The notes beneath the pieces are model-generated. The model ran no database searches and was not told the origin of the DNA. It saw nothing but the letters and a program-made list of their open reading frames with translations. From Robertmurraya korlensis (lineage in GTDB: Bacteria; Bacillota; Bacilli; Bacillales; Cytobacillaceae), in assembly GCF_023715225.1 (NCBI RefSeq), contig NZ_JAMBNS010000010.1, positions 62,001 to 126,000 on the forward strand: a stretch of 64,000 nucleotides of DNA, read 5' to 3'. The position numbers and the translations under genes are program-made. Below, piece by piece: positions 23,663-32,644 of this stretch. Numbering within the stretch: the first letter of the stretch is position 1; each line of letters begins with the position of its first letter.

Positions 23663-25132
23663 TTATTCGTACCTCCCTCCCTTCCACCTATACAAAATAA
23701 TATGATGATAGACAGGGTCAAACAATGAGTTTGAGGAAAACTCTTCTACTACTTCCACCTTACCTGTTAGATCTATTCCTTGTGATATAAATCCTTCAAG
23801 AACACTATTGGTCAACAAGATATCCTTATTTTTATAATACGATTGATCATGTAAGAACTTAGAGTATGTGTTAATTTCCTTATGAGGAAACGATGTATCT
23901 AAATACGTAAAAACCCTCGATTCCTCCCAAGCATAAAGAACAAAAGGTTCTTTATAATTCTCTAAATAAGCCCCCAATTGATAGGTTGCTGGAAGTACAC
24001 TAGCCTGCTCTTTTAATAAAAGCGTTGTTTGGTATGCTTGAACAGACAATAGTAATAATGAAAAGACGATCATAAAGGTGGTTTTCCATTTCGAAAAAAC
24101 CATTGAAAATAAACTGAATGTCCCAAGAGTAATCAGGGGAATAATATGCCTTGGCTTTTCTACATTCTGTGCAAATAACACCCATAAAAAATAAACAACG
24201 ATCAGTAGGGTGAGAAGTTGGAATAAATCGTTTGTCTTGATTCTTTTCCAACTGATTGCCCGAAAAAAGTAAAGAAGCATGATTGCAAACATACTTAGTA
24301 GAAAAAAGGACTTTATCCCAATCCCTATCCAGCCTATATTTACGATAATTAGTTGATACACACGACTAAAAAATGATTGGTCGCCCCTGGTAGCTGTACC
24401 ACCCCACTCATTGAAATGACCGCTCGTAAAAGACAGAGCGAGTTTCATAAAATCGACGAAGCCCCCCTCCGTAAATGCGACTCCACTAACCCAAAGCAAC
24501 TGAAATAGAATAGCTAGAAGTCCTAGGGACAACATGTCCTTCAGAGGCAATTGTTTCTTTTTCCATAGCTTATAGAAAAGAAAGAGTACACCAATGGCAA
24601 ACGGAAGGTAGGATAATCGAATCCCTAATAATATACTTAACAAGAATAACGGTATAATCTGTGACAAAAAGCTTTGTTTTTTCCAAGCAACATGGATACT
24701 CCAAACATACCACCACAATACCGCTATCGCTGCTCCTTCCGACATCGGCTGATTAACCATAAGAACAACAAACCCTGAACAATAAGTTAAGGATGCAACT
24801 AAAACACTTATCGCCCCAGAAAAATGGGTTCGCGATAGTTTATACATCGGGATAATCGCACTCGTGTATAGAAGAATATTAAATACCGTTAAGGATGCCG
24901 CTTTATCTTGTACCCAAAGGTGAACGAGATAGCCCCCTAGAATAAAATATGGATATCCAGGAAAATGAGGCTGCATAGCTAAAAGATCATAGCGCTCAAG
25001 TGCTAAAGCAAAGTCAACTTGATCATAGGAAGAAGCAAATGAATTTAGATTTGTCACCTGTGATAGAAACATCCATATGAGGAACACAAGACTCAGAGAA
25101 ATAATGATACTTGGTTTCAAATTTTCCAACAT
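23663..25132 (-). CDS. GT-C-type membrane glycosyltransferase
   Basis: 489 residues, about 11-12 membrane helices. The first external loop contains YDQVDFALALERYDL and PHFPGYPYFILGG, the acidic motif expected for GT39/ArnT-like GT-C enzymes that use polyprenyl-phosphate sugars. A soluble C-terminal domain (about residues 390-489) follows the last helix. It could use the polyprenyl-phospho-sugar made by the GT2 enzyme at 26961. A terminator separates it from the FTR1 gene. Confidence 0.78.
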   Translation of the reverse strand: MLENLKPSIIISLSLVFLIWMFLSQVTNLNSFASSYDQVDFALALERYDLLAMQPHFPGYPYFILGGYLVHLWVQDKAASLTVFNILLYTSAIIPMYKLSRTHFSGAISVLVASLTYCSGFVVLMVNQPMSEGAAIAVLWWYVWSIHVAWKKQSFLSQIIPLFLLSILLGIRLSYLPFAIGVLFLFYKLWKKKQLPLKDMLSLGLLAILFQLLWVSGVAFTEGGFVDFMKLALSFTSGHFNEWGGTATRGDQSFFSRVYQLIIVNIGWIGIGIKSFFLLSMFAIMLLYFFRAISWKRIKTNDLFQLLTLLIVVYFLWVLFAQNVEKPRHIIPLITLGTFSLFSMVFSKWKTTFMIVFSLLLLSVQAYQTTLLLKEQASVLPATYQLGAYLENYKEPFVLYAWEESRVFTYLDTSFPHKEINTYSKFLHDQSYYKNKDILLTNSVLEGFISQGIDLTGKVEVVEEFSSNSLFDPVYHHIILYRWKGGRYE

Positions 25133-25162
25133 TAATCACACCTTTATTTCAAGCAACTTCTA

Positions 25163-25194
25163 AAGAAAAAGTACAAGACATGTGCCTTGTACCC
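25163..25194 (-). terminator. Terminator after the FTR1 gene
   Basis: On the minus strand GTACAAG-GCACATGT-CTTGTAC followed by TTTTTC. Confidence 0.88.
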
Positions 25195-25202
25195 TTACCA
25201 AA

Positions 25203-26114
25203 TTATTTTACCTGTGCATTGAAAGTAGTTACTTCCGCAGCACTTTTTGTCTTCCCTTTAGGTTGATATCCTGTTAATAGATAGATCACTACAAAGTAAC
25301 CAATATAAGCAATCACTTCTTCTATTGAAGGCATGGATGAATATCCGAATAATGCTTTAAGGAAGATTCCGATATCTCCAGATAAAAGTGGTTCAGTCCC
25401 ATGATCTCTAATATAATGGGCATGATCAATGGAGTGCTCCGGCAACAACCACGTAATATCGTATACATGGGGAATGACACTTCCGATCATTCCAACATCC
25501 TGCATCATAGAAATTGCTTGAACGAGTAATCCTGCCGCAATTAAAATAATAAACGCTCCCGTGACTTTAAAGAAGGTTTTTAATGAAATGTGCATCGTAC
25601 CTTTAAAGAAGAAGTACGATACAATAGCCGCGATAATGACTCCTGTAAGAGCACCCCATCCTTGGAGGGCTGCTCCAATATTACCACCTGTAATAGCCGC
25701 AAAAAAGAATACTGTTTCTACTCCTTCACGGAGGACAACTAAGAAAGAATGAATCACCATCCCAACAATATTACCAGTTGAAATAAATTTGTTCATTTTT
25801 CCTTCCATGTTTCCTTTGATATCCTTACTATGTTCTGCCATCCAAAAAACCATCTGGGTCAAGAGAATGGTGGATATGAGCATAATACCTATTTTTAAAT
25901 AGATTTCGTTCCCCATCGCTGCAAAACCTGTAAACACCACTTGAAATAGCATAGCAACCCCAACACTCGCTAGAACTGCTAGACCTGCACCGAGCCAAAC
26001 ATACTTATTGTATTGTGCGTGATCCATTCGTTTCAGATATGTTGTGATGATTCCGATAATGAGAAGTGCTTCAAGTACTTCACGAAATGTAATCAATAAT
26101 GCTTGAATTTCCAC
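25203..26114 (-). CDS. efeU: FTR1/EfeU-family iron permease
   Basis: 303 residues, seven membrane helices. Two REXXE motifs, the iron-binding signature, are visible: REVLE at 11-15 and REGVE at 129-133. The usual N-terminal extracytoplasmic domain of long bacterial FTR1 proteins is absent and appears as the separate upstream gene 26142-26903. Start GTG at 26114 behind GAAGGTGA. Both genes follow a Fur-box promoter. No EfeB peroxidase is nearby. Whether Fe(II) or Fe(III) is carried cannot be read from sequence. Confidence 0.92.
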   Translation of the reverse strand: MEIQALLITFREVLEALLIIGIITTYLKRMDHAQYNKYVWLGAGLAVLASVGVAMLFQVVFTGFAAMGNEIYLKIGIMLISTILLTQMVFWMAEHSKDIKGNMEGKMNKFISTGNIVGMVIHSFLVVLREGVETVFFFAAITGGNIGAALQGWGALTGVIIAAIVSYFFFKGTMHISLKTFFKVTGAFIILIAAGLLVQAISMMQDVGMIGSVIPHVYDITWLLPEHSIDHAHYIRDHGTEPLLSGDIGIFLKALFGYSSMPSIEEVIAYIGYFVVIYLLTGYQPKGKTKSAAEVTTFNAQVK

Positions 26115-26141
26115 AGTCTTTCACCTTCCCCAGGATGACTT

Positions 26142-26903
26142 TTACTTACGGTTTCTTTTTCGAATCGTAAAGACAATAACCCCTACAATCGCTGCAGATA
26201 TCAGAATTAACGGAATCCAATTTCGGATATTAGAGATGTCCGTCCATTCTTTCTTTCCAGTAGACTCTGTTTCTGTTGCACTGTCAGAAAAATGTCCTAC
26301 CTCCAAGCTTTTTAACTGAAATTCCTTTTGCAAATGGGATAAGATTTTTTCCTTATTTGTCTTAAAAGCCTCTAGATCTGATTCCTTCTTCCCAACCCCG
26401 AACAGCCCGGGATTACCAAGTGCATTTAACGCTTCATCAAAGCTCGCCTTTAATTCTTTGTCTATTTCAGGATTTTCCGCTTCTACTCTAGGTGACAATG
26501 CTTCATATGTAGCAAAGGCCTTCGCTAATAACTTTTTACTTGTATCATACTCGGTAAAATTGCCCTCGATACTTTCCATTCTTCTTGCAATGTTCAGTAC
26601 TAAAAGTTTTTCCATATTTTCAATGGTAGCTTCTTTGTCTTTGGAATCCATTCCAGCAAGAATAATCTCCGACGGCTCAGCTCCCATATGCATATCTACT
26701 TCTTTCTTTACTGATTCATAAATCTCTCTCGCCTCAACAAAATTTGGTGGATCTTGATCCAACTTTAGGAGAATTTCTTTATAAGCTTCTGCCACCTCTT
26801 CTTTGTTTGGATCTCCGTACGTATAGGCACTAGCTGATGTTGTAAACATACTAGTAAAAGTAAGGACTACTAACAAGCTAAAAAACAAAAGCTTCTTAAA
26901 CAT
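26142..26903 (-). CDS. Extracytoplasmic partner of the FTR1 permease
   Basis: 253 residues from ATG 26903 (AGGAGG RBS). A signal peptide (MFKKLLFFSLLVVLTFTSMF, cleavage near ASA-YT) precedes a mostly helical, acidic domain, and the protein ends with a membrane helix (WIPLILISAAIVGVIVF) and a KRNRK anchor. It corresponds to the N-terminal domain that is fused to FTR1 in other bacteria and probably delivers iron to the permease. It is the first gene behind the Fur-controlled promoter and is followed 27 nt later by FTR1. Confidence 0.8.
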   Translation of the reverse strand: MFKKLLFFSLLVVLTFTSMFTTSASAYTYGDPNKEEVAEAYKEILLKLDQDPPNFVEAREIYESVKKEVDMHMGAEPSEIILAGMDSKDKEATIENMEKLLVLNIARRMESIEGNFTEYDTSKKLLAKAFATYEALSPRVEAENPEIDKELKASFDEALNALGNPGLFGVGKKESDLEAFKTNKEKILSHLQKEFQLKSLEVGHFSDSATETESTGKKEWTDISNIRNWIPLILISAAIVGVIVFTIRKRNRK

Positions 26904-26923
26904 ATACCTGCCTCCTATCCTCA

Positions 26924-26952
26924 ATGATAATGATAATCATTCTGAGTGTCAA
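26924..26952 (-). promoter_or_regulatory. Fur-controlled promoter of the iron-permease operon
   Basis: On the minus strand TTGACA (26947-26952), 17-bp spacer, TATCAT (26924-26929). The spacer and -10 box coincide with a Fur box (TGATAATGATAATCATTCT on the plus strand, 26925-26943). Confidence 0.88.
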
Positions 26953-26960
26953 TTTGAACT

Positions 26961-27767
26961 TTATGTCTCTTTGTGTATAGTTTCAATGGATAAATCCCAT
27001 GAACGAACTTGATTTCTAGCCTCTGATGATTGACTGATTATGTGAGCTGAGGAATTGAGCTCTACTTTTTGAACGGGTCTACTCATTTCCTTTATAATTG
27101 CTGGAAGTACCGTTGAAAGATACCCTCTGAAGGTGATGAATGACTCTCCTGTCGTTCGTACTTGATATTGAATAGGTACTTCTTGGACACGAAATCCCTT
27201 TCTCACTAAATTCAATGTAATCACTTGCGCATAATTATAATCATGAATGATCTCCGCATGCTCAAGAGCTTGTCGGGAGAAGGCTCTCATTCCGGACTGG
27301 CCATCGTATATCCACTTTTTCAATAACAGACTTTGAATGAAGGTGAAACAATAATTGCCCAATCGACGATGGATTTTCATCCCTTTAATCGAGCCTAAAA
27401 ATCTTGAGCCCATCGTGTAATCCGCTTCTCCTGAAAAAATAGGTTGTAACAATTCAGGTATTTGCTTGGCAGGATATTCCCCATCTGCGTCAATCATGAC
27501 TCCAATATCCGCACCGTGCTTATAGCATGCCTTGATCCCTGCTCGAACCGCGGCTCCAAGACCCTGATTTTTCTCAAAGCTTACGATATAATCAGCACCT
27601 GCTTCTTTCGCTACTTGTACAGTATCATCTGTCGAACCATCGTCTATCACTAGGACACGAACCTCGACCGCATGATGGAAGTCACGGGGAATGCCTTTTA
27701 TGACTTCCCCAACCGATTCTTCCTCATTATAGGCGGGTAAAAATACGATTACCTTCTGTCTATTCAT
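26961..27767 (-). CDS. GT2 glycosyltransferase (polyprenyl-phosphate sugar synthase-like)
   Basis: 268 residues. GT-A fold motifs: FLPAYNEEESVGEVI, VLVIDDGSTDDT, MIDADGEYPAKQI (DxD) and DGQSGMRAFSRQ. The pattern matches dolichol/polyprenyl-phosphate mannose or glucose synthases without the C-terminal membrane helices. It probably charges a polyprenyl phosphate with a sugar that membrane GT-C enzymes then use. Last gene of the four-gene operon starting at 31096; it begins 2 nt after the phosphodiesterase gene. Confidence 0.85.
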   Translation of the reverse strand: MNRQKVIVFLPAYNEEESVGEVIKGIPRDFHHAVEVRVLVIDDGSTDDTVQVAKEAGADYIVSFEKNQGLGAAVRAGIKACYKHGADIGVMIDADGEYPAKQIPELLQPIFSGEADYTMGSRFLGSIKGMKIHRRLGNYCFTFIQSLLLKKWIYDGQSGMRAFSRQALEHAEIIHDYNYAQVITLNLVRKGFRVQEVPIQYQVRTTGESFITFRGYLSTVLPAIIKEMSRPVQKVELNSSAHIISQSSEARNQVRSWDLSIETIHKET

Positions 27768-27769
27768 TT

Positions 27770-29227
27770 TTACTCTCTACTTTCCTTAATCGCTTCGTTT
27801 AGTACTTTTCCACGGCTGTGGCTAGGAAATGGTGCCCCTAAAAGATGTGCTAATGTTGGAGCCATAGAAACAAGACTATGCTTTTGCTCTACTTTCTTGC
27901 CTCTCTCAATATGTGGGCCGTGCATAAAAAATGGAACGAAGCGCTCCCCTTCATCGAGGTGACCGTGTCCGCCAATTCCATCTGCCTGCCCATGGTCCGC
28001 GCAAATAAATAATGTCGTATTCTCCATTTTCCCTTCTGAATCAAGCCACTCAACAAAGTCCTTAACCAAAGCGTCTGCTTCTTCAATTTTTTGAATGTAC
28101 TCATCATACAGGACCCCTCTTGAATGACCTGTTTGATCCGTTGCAATCATTTGTACTATGAATAAGTCCGGATCCTGTTCTTTCATGATTTTTTTTGCTC
28201 TTTTCATAATGTTCGGATCTGCTTCATCATTATGCATAACAGCTGTAACGGTTTCGACATCGTCTCCCATCGAATCAACCAAATGGGCAATTCCTAATAG
28301 TCTGCCTTTTTTCCCTACCTTACGTAATGAGTCAAAAATGCTCTCTACCTTGATCCCCAGTTTCCAAACCATGTTGGACGTAATACCATGCTCAAATGGA
28401 TACGTTCCTGTAAACATCGATGTAAAACAAACGACCGTTCTTGCCGGATACACTGTCTCCATATTCGTATACTCCGTCCCGTTTTCCTTCAGATAGTCGA
28501 GGAAAGGCGTATTTGCCTCATAAAACCGTTCTTTTCTCATCCCATCAATAACAATAACAACGACTTTATCAGAAAGAGCTTTCTTGGGTGGCTCCGTAGA
28601 ATCCTTTGTATAGTCCGCATACATCGCCGGCTTCCAATCAAACAAGTAACGGTGTAAAACCCAAGCAAAAATAAAAATAAAACCATAGAACATGAAGATG
28701 GAAAGATACTCAACAGGCTCGCCTGAACGATGATTTTCATAAACTAGCTGCCAAATAGATAACACGAGTAAAAACTTTGGCAATTGTTCCTGCGCATTTC
28801 CACTTGTTGAATCACTATTTTTCATAACTAGCTTCCAAAAACGAGTGAAATTCAACCACGATGTTCCAATTCTTAAATGATAATAAAGAGTACCCCAGAA
28901 AAAGACGGTAAAAAAGAAATAAAGACCAATCGCAAACAGTAATAATGGAAGATGAACATTATTCCATACAATTAAATAGGCAATAAAAGGAATCCACAAA
29001 TAATTTCTTAAAAATAAAGGGAAATCAAAGATAAAATACAGTGCTAATATCGGGATAATTACCAGTAATGATAGAAAGATGGAAGATAGATTCGCGGCCG
29101 AAGCCATATCCCTAAAATGAAACAAAAGAAACGTTCCTAATACAAATATCGGGGTAAAGGGCTTGCCTTCGTTAAGCAAGTTCCAACATCGGGCGGCCAC
29201 TTTTTCAAATTTTGAAGCACTTTTCAC
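27770..29227 (-). CDS. Membrane-anchored alkaline-phosphatase-fold phosphodiesterase
   Basis: 485 residues. The first ~190 form about five membrane helices. The catalytic domain begins at KVVVIVIDGMRKERF (metal Asp), has the nucleophile Thr in TVYPARTVVCFTSMFTG, then TDQTGHSRG and CADHGQADGIGGHGH for the second metal site, as in type I phosphodiesterase/nucleotide pyrophosphatases. Likely faces outside the membrane and hydrolyses or transfers a phosphodiester head group. Start GTG overlaps the stop of the upstream flippase-like gene (GTGA). Confidence 0.85.
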   Translation of the reverse strand: MKSASKFEKVAARCWNLLNEGKPFTPIFVLGTFLLFHFRDMASAANLSSIFLSLLVIIPILALYFIFDFPLFLRNYLWIPFIAYLIVWNNVHLPLLLFAIGLYFFFTVFFWGTLYYHLRIGTSWLNFTRFWKLVMKNSDSTSGNAQEQLPKFLLVLSIWQLVYENHRSGEPVEYLSIFMFYGFIFIFAWVLHRYLFDWKPAMYADYTKDSTEPPKKALSDKVVVIVIDGMRKERFYEANTPFLDYLKENGTEYTNMETVYPARTVVCFTSMFTGTYPFEHGITSNMVWKLGIKVESIFDSLRKVGKKGRLLGIAHLVDSMGDDVETVTAVMHNDEADPNIMKRAKKIMKEQDPDLFIVQMIATDQTGHSRGVLYDEYIQKIEEADALVKDFVEWLDSEGKMENTTLFICADHGQADGIGGHGHLDEGERFVPFFMHGPHIERGKKVEQKHSLVSMAPTLAHLLGAPFPSHSRGKVLNEAIKESRE

Positions 29228-30165
29228 TTTCTACTAACTCCTCTCGATTTTGCCAAGCTCTTAATGGTGTCTAATTTGATTGGATGTATCCATAAACAAA
29301 ATGCTCCAACGATATAGGAAAAAAAGAACTTAATGGCATGATTAAATACAGCAATTGTATATCCCACTTTCAACGAAATTCCTATGAAACCTAAACCAAA
29401 GGTCATAACACTTTCGTAGTTCGCGATTCCTCCTGGGGTCACTTGAAATATTTGCCCAGCAATCGTCAAGCTGTTTACAAATGCTAACTCTAGTAAGCTC
29501 CTTTTTTCAGTAAGAATATTCACCGTACCGTATAATACCCCTGCTTCTAATATCCAACTAATCAATGTGGCAATAATAATAACGAATCCGTTCCATCCTA
29601 ATAAAGCACTCTTCATTAAAACAAATTGCCTCTGTAAAAACTTACGGAAAAATTGTCTACTAATAATTAGAGCTAGCAAAACAAGCAAGATCCCACCGAG
29701 AATCAGCCATGTTGGGATACGGTAGATGATGTCTAAAGCAAGTAACCCAACAAGAGTGATACTGATTAAACAGACCATGTCCATCGCCCTTAGGACGATT
29801 ACAGAATGATACGCTTCTTCTCTATTAACTAGCTTTTCTCTGTTGATCAATACTTCCGCTCGAACCAAATCTCCGACCTTAATTGGAAGGAGGTGATTAA
29901 TAAATAAGCTATAAAGAATTCCTAGTAAGCAAGTGAAAATGCTTGATTTCCCTTTTAGGTAAAGCTTCCAAGCTACCGCTTTTAAACAAAAGGAAAGAAA
30001 ATATAAACCAAACATGAAAAGAAGCCAAAATGGATGTTGAGCAAGTAGTTTACCTGCATTCCATACATGGCTACCATCAAAAAACATGATGGTTAGCACA
30101 CCAAAGATCAAAATGCTGATCAACGAGATGCCAGTCTTAACGAATTTTTTAGAGAGAAGCTTCAT
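29224..30165 (-). CDS. LPG-synthase-TM/UPF0104 membrane protein
   Basis: 313 residues, eight or so membrane helices. The pattern (FCLKAVAWKLYLKG, NHLLPIKVGDLVRAEVL, TPGGIANYESVMTFGLGFIG) matches the lysylphosphatidylglycerol-synthase transmembrane family (AglD/MprF flippase-like). In a glycan operon it is a candidate lipid or lipid-sugar flippase. It overlaps the epimerase gene by 17 nt, which is unusually long and suggests tight coupling. Confidence 0.82.
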   Translation of the reverse strand: MKLLSKKFVKTGISLISILIFGVLTIMFFDGSHVWNAGKLLAQHPFWLLFMFGLYFLSFCLKAVAWKLYLKGKSSIFTCLLGILYSLFINHLLPIKVGDLVRAEVLINREKLVNREEAYHSVIVLRAMDMVCLISITLVGLLALDIIYRIPTWLILGGILLVLLALIISRQFFRKFLQRQFVLMKSALLGWNGFVIIIATLISWILEAGVLYGTVNILTEKRSLLELAFVNSLTIAGQIFQVTPGGIANYESVMTFGLGFIGISLKVGYTIAVFNHAIKFFFSYIVGAFCLWIHPIKLDTIKSLAKSRGVSRK

Positions 30166-31096
30166 ACTCTTTCGCCCATTTCACCGTTTCCTCTATACCT
30201 AAAGAAAACTCGACCTTTGGTTGATAGCCTAACTGATTTGCAGCTTTTGAGATGTCTGCCCATGTTTGATGTACATCTCCTACTCGATTGCCTTCCCTTT
30301 TCACAACCATGTTCGGAAAATGGATGCGTAACTCAGATAATAAATGTTCCATCGTAATCGGTCTTCCTGAGCCAATATTAAACGTTTCACTTTCTTTGCT
30401 TTTGATCATCGTCAAGTTGATTCCTTCAACAATATCTTCAATATACGTATAGTCACGTGCACTCCCTGAACCAAACACATGAATGCTTTCACCGTTCATA
30501 AGCTTTTTAATAAAATGTCCAATCGCCATATCTGGTCTTCCCCATGGGCCATATACCGTAAAGAACCTCAGAATATTCATTTGGAATCCATATAAATGTT
30601 CGTACACATGACAGAAGGATTCAGCAGAGTATTTGGCAGCCGCATATGGAGATATAACTTTTCCGATCGCCATTTCTTCAAGGAACCGCCCTTCTTGATT
30701 TCCATAAACCGAGGAAGAGGAAGCAAAAATCACTTGTCTTGTTCCCGCTTTTCCTGCTCCTTCTAACACATTAATCGTTGCTTTGATATCATAATCCACG
30801 TATTCGAGTGGTTGATCTATGGAGTATGCAACACCAGGTAGAGCCGCAAGATGAATCACGACATCAGGAGAGATTTCCTTGAAAAGCCGAATGGTCCCCT
30901 CTCGATCAAGCAGGTCTAAATGATAAAAATGAAAGGCACCCAGTTTTTTTATTTCATTCAGATGCGTTCTTTTTCTATCTGGAGAATAATAGGAATGAAG
31001 ACAATCAATGATAAACACTTCATGTTGCTCTAATAATAATCTTCTAGAAAGATGACTTCCGATAAATCCTGCTCCACCCGTTACAATAATCTTCAT
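30149..31096 (-). CDS. NAD-dependent nucleotide-sugar epimerase
   Basis: 315 residues, extended SDR. GGAGFIGSHL binds NAD; the catalytic SSSSVYG and YAAAK (SPYAAAKYSAES) are in place; FTVYGPWGRPDM and RDYTYIEDIV mark a UDP-glucose or UDP-glucuronate 4-epimerase. It likely supplies the sugar nucleotide for the downstream GT2 enzyme. First gene of the operon, RBS GAGGTG. Confidence 0.88.
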   Translation of the reverse strand: MKIIVTGGAGFIGSHLSRRLLLEQHEVFIIDCLHSYYSPDRKRTHLNEIKKLGAFHFYHLDLLDREGTIRLFKEISPDVVIHLAALPGVAYSIDQPLEYVDYDIKATINVLEGAGKAGTRQVIFASSSSVYGNQEGRFLEEMAIGKVISPYAAAKYSAESFCHVYEHLYGFQMNILRFFTVYGPWGRPDMAIGHFIKKLMNGESIHVFGSGSARDYTYIEDIVEGINLTMIKSKESETFNIGSGRPITMEHLLSELRIHFPNMVVKREGNRVGDVHQTWADISKAANQLGYQPKVEFSLGIEETVKWAKEYEASL

Positions 31097-31180
31097 AACA
31101 CAACACCTCTAGTTTTACACTTTACTAATCATTATATCTTAAGTAAGAATGCAAAGCAGTTTTGCTAGGAGAGGATGAAT

Positions 31181-31218
31181 GAAAAGGAGAAAACCTTGAT
31201 CATGACAAGGTTTTCTCC
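31181..31218 (-). terminator. Terminator after the Fur-regulated lipoprotein gene
   Basis: GGAGAAAACCTTG and CAAGGTTTTCTCC form a 13-bp stem with TTTTC on the minus strand. Confidence 0.88.
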
Positions 31219-31234
31219 CTACTATTTGTTTGCA

Positions 31235-32407
31235 TTATTTCGCGTTGTTAATGACTGAATTTAGAGTCGCTTGAATTTCAGCTAGCGTAGCATCTGCAGT
31301 CGCTTTATCTTGTGCTTTTGCTGCTTCTAAATATTTTTGTGCCTTTTCAGTTAAAGCAGTAAACTCCGCTTCACCGATCATTGTCTTAATATCTTCACCA
31401 ATAACATCAATGAATAGAGCACCTTCTAATGCAGTGATAACTGATTTGTCTTCACCCCAAGTTTCCACACTCTCTTCATATTCATGTAATGCAATTTTTG
31501 AGAAACCACGTACAAACGCTTTGTTTACAGCTGTAGGATCAAGTGTTGTTACGTCTGTTTGCAGATCGAATTGGCTTAGAATGAATGCAGCATCTTCTTG
31601 AGCGTGCTTATCTAGATAAGTGAAAATTGATTGATAAAATGCCCAACCTTCAGCTTGCTCAATTTTTGCTTCTTCCGCATTTTCTTTCGCTGCAGCAGCA
31701 GCTTTTGTTGCATATCCGTTCGGAACTGCCCCAGTTGCAAAGTAGAAAGTCTTCATCAATGTTTTGTCCACTACTTGCTTTCCAAGGTTGAAGCCTAATT
31801 GATCGTCCGCTTCTACTGCTTTCTCAATCTCATCAAATCCACCTGCGATCGCATCTACCATGTTTGTACCGTAAGCAGCATCACGCTTTTCAACAGTCGA
31901 TTGAATAATGGAGTAAAATTCTTTTGCTTCTTCAACTTCTTCTTTTACGGCTTCCTTATCAGCCCAGTTTTCCGTTACTTCTGTAAATTCATGCTTAATC
32001 GTTGTATAGAAAACCTTTTGCATTAATTTATCAAAAAGTTGTTTTACAACTACTTTGTCCATGGAGCCATCTTTACCAGCCGCTAATGCCGTTGTAATAT
32101 GTTGGTCAATCGTATCTTCAAATTCAGCATCTCTTTCTTTTACAAGACCTTGAAGGTTTGCCGTATAAAGTTCAGTTACTTTATCGAAATCTACTTCTTT
32201 ATCTTCTTTCGCTTTTTCTAATTCTGTAACTGCTTCTTGAAATGCCTGTCCATAGCTTACTTCTTCCGTTTGTACTTCTTCCTCTTTCACTTCTTCTTGT
32301 TTCTTTTCTTCTGTCTTTTCTGTAGAAGTAGTTGAGCTACATGCTGTTAAAACTGAACTAGCTAGTAAGAAACCTGCAAAAATTTTCTTTAACTCTCTCT
32401 TTTTCAT
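31235..32407 (-). CDS. Fur-regulated lipoprotein with three internal repeats
   Basis: 390 residues from ATG 32407 (GGGGG, 8-nt spacing). A lipoprotein signal ends in SVLTACSS. After a Glu/Lys-rich linker the mature part consists of three helical repeats of roughly 90-110 residues, each with an F/LY-start (TELYTANLQGLVKERDAEF; KEFYSIIQSTVEKRDAAYG; WAFYQSIFTYLDKHAQEDA) and a later K-x7-YY/FY-type segment (KVFYTTIKHEF; KTFYFATGAV; KIALHEYEESV). I do not recognise the family. Two Fur boxes in and near its promoter place it in the iron regulon. A cell-surface iron- or heme-handling role is inference. Confidence 0.8.
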   Translation of the reverse strand: MKKRELKKIFAGFLLASSVLTACSSTTSTEKTEEKKQEEVKEEEVQTEEVSYGQAFQEAVTELEKAKEDKEVDFDKVTELYTANLQGLVKERDAEFEDTIDQHITTALAAGKDGSMDKVVVKQLFDKLMQKVFYTTIKHEFTEVTENWADKEAVKEEVEEAKEFYSIIQSTVEKRDAAYGTNMVDAIAGGFDEIEKAVEADDQLGFNLGKQVVDKTLMKTFYFATGAVPNGYATKAAAAAKENAEEAKIEQAEGWAFYQSIFTYLDKHAQEDAAFILSQFDLQTDVTTLDPTAVNKAFVRGFSKIALHEYEESVETWGEDKSVITALEGALFIDVIGEDIKTMIGEAEFTALTEKAQKYLEAAKAQDKATADATLAEIQATLNSVINNAK

Positions 32408-32447
32408 GAAATAATCCCCCATTAATCATTTTTATGTTTAGTTTATT

Positions 32448-32503
32448 GATAATGATTTTCATTCACAATTGTGATTATAATAGAGAATGATTCTCATCGT
32501 CAA
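32448..32503 (-). promoter_or_regulatory. Promoter with two Fur boxes
   Basis: On the minus strand TTGACG (32498-32503), 18-bp spacer, TATAAT (32474-32479). One Fur-like palindrome (GAGAATGATTCTCAT, 32483-32497) fills the spacer; a second (GATAATGATTTTCATTC, 32448-32464) lies just downstream of the start of transcription. Confidence 0.88.
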
Positions 32504-32577
32504 TACTATATATTAGATAATTTTTAAAATTAGGTCATCGTTCATAGTTTCGACCTACTTTAAGGGGAAAAAGGCAT

Positions 32578-32609
32578 AAAAAAACAGTAGATCCTTCCCG
32601 AATCTACTG
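32578..32609 (-). terminator. Terminator after the GH36 gene
   Basis: On the minus strand CAGTAGAT...ATCTACTG followed by TTTTTTTAT. Confidence 0.9.
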
Positions 32610-32644
32610 CTACCTATTAGCAAAAAATGTTTTTCTCTATATAA

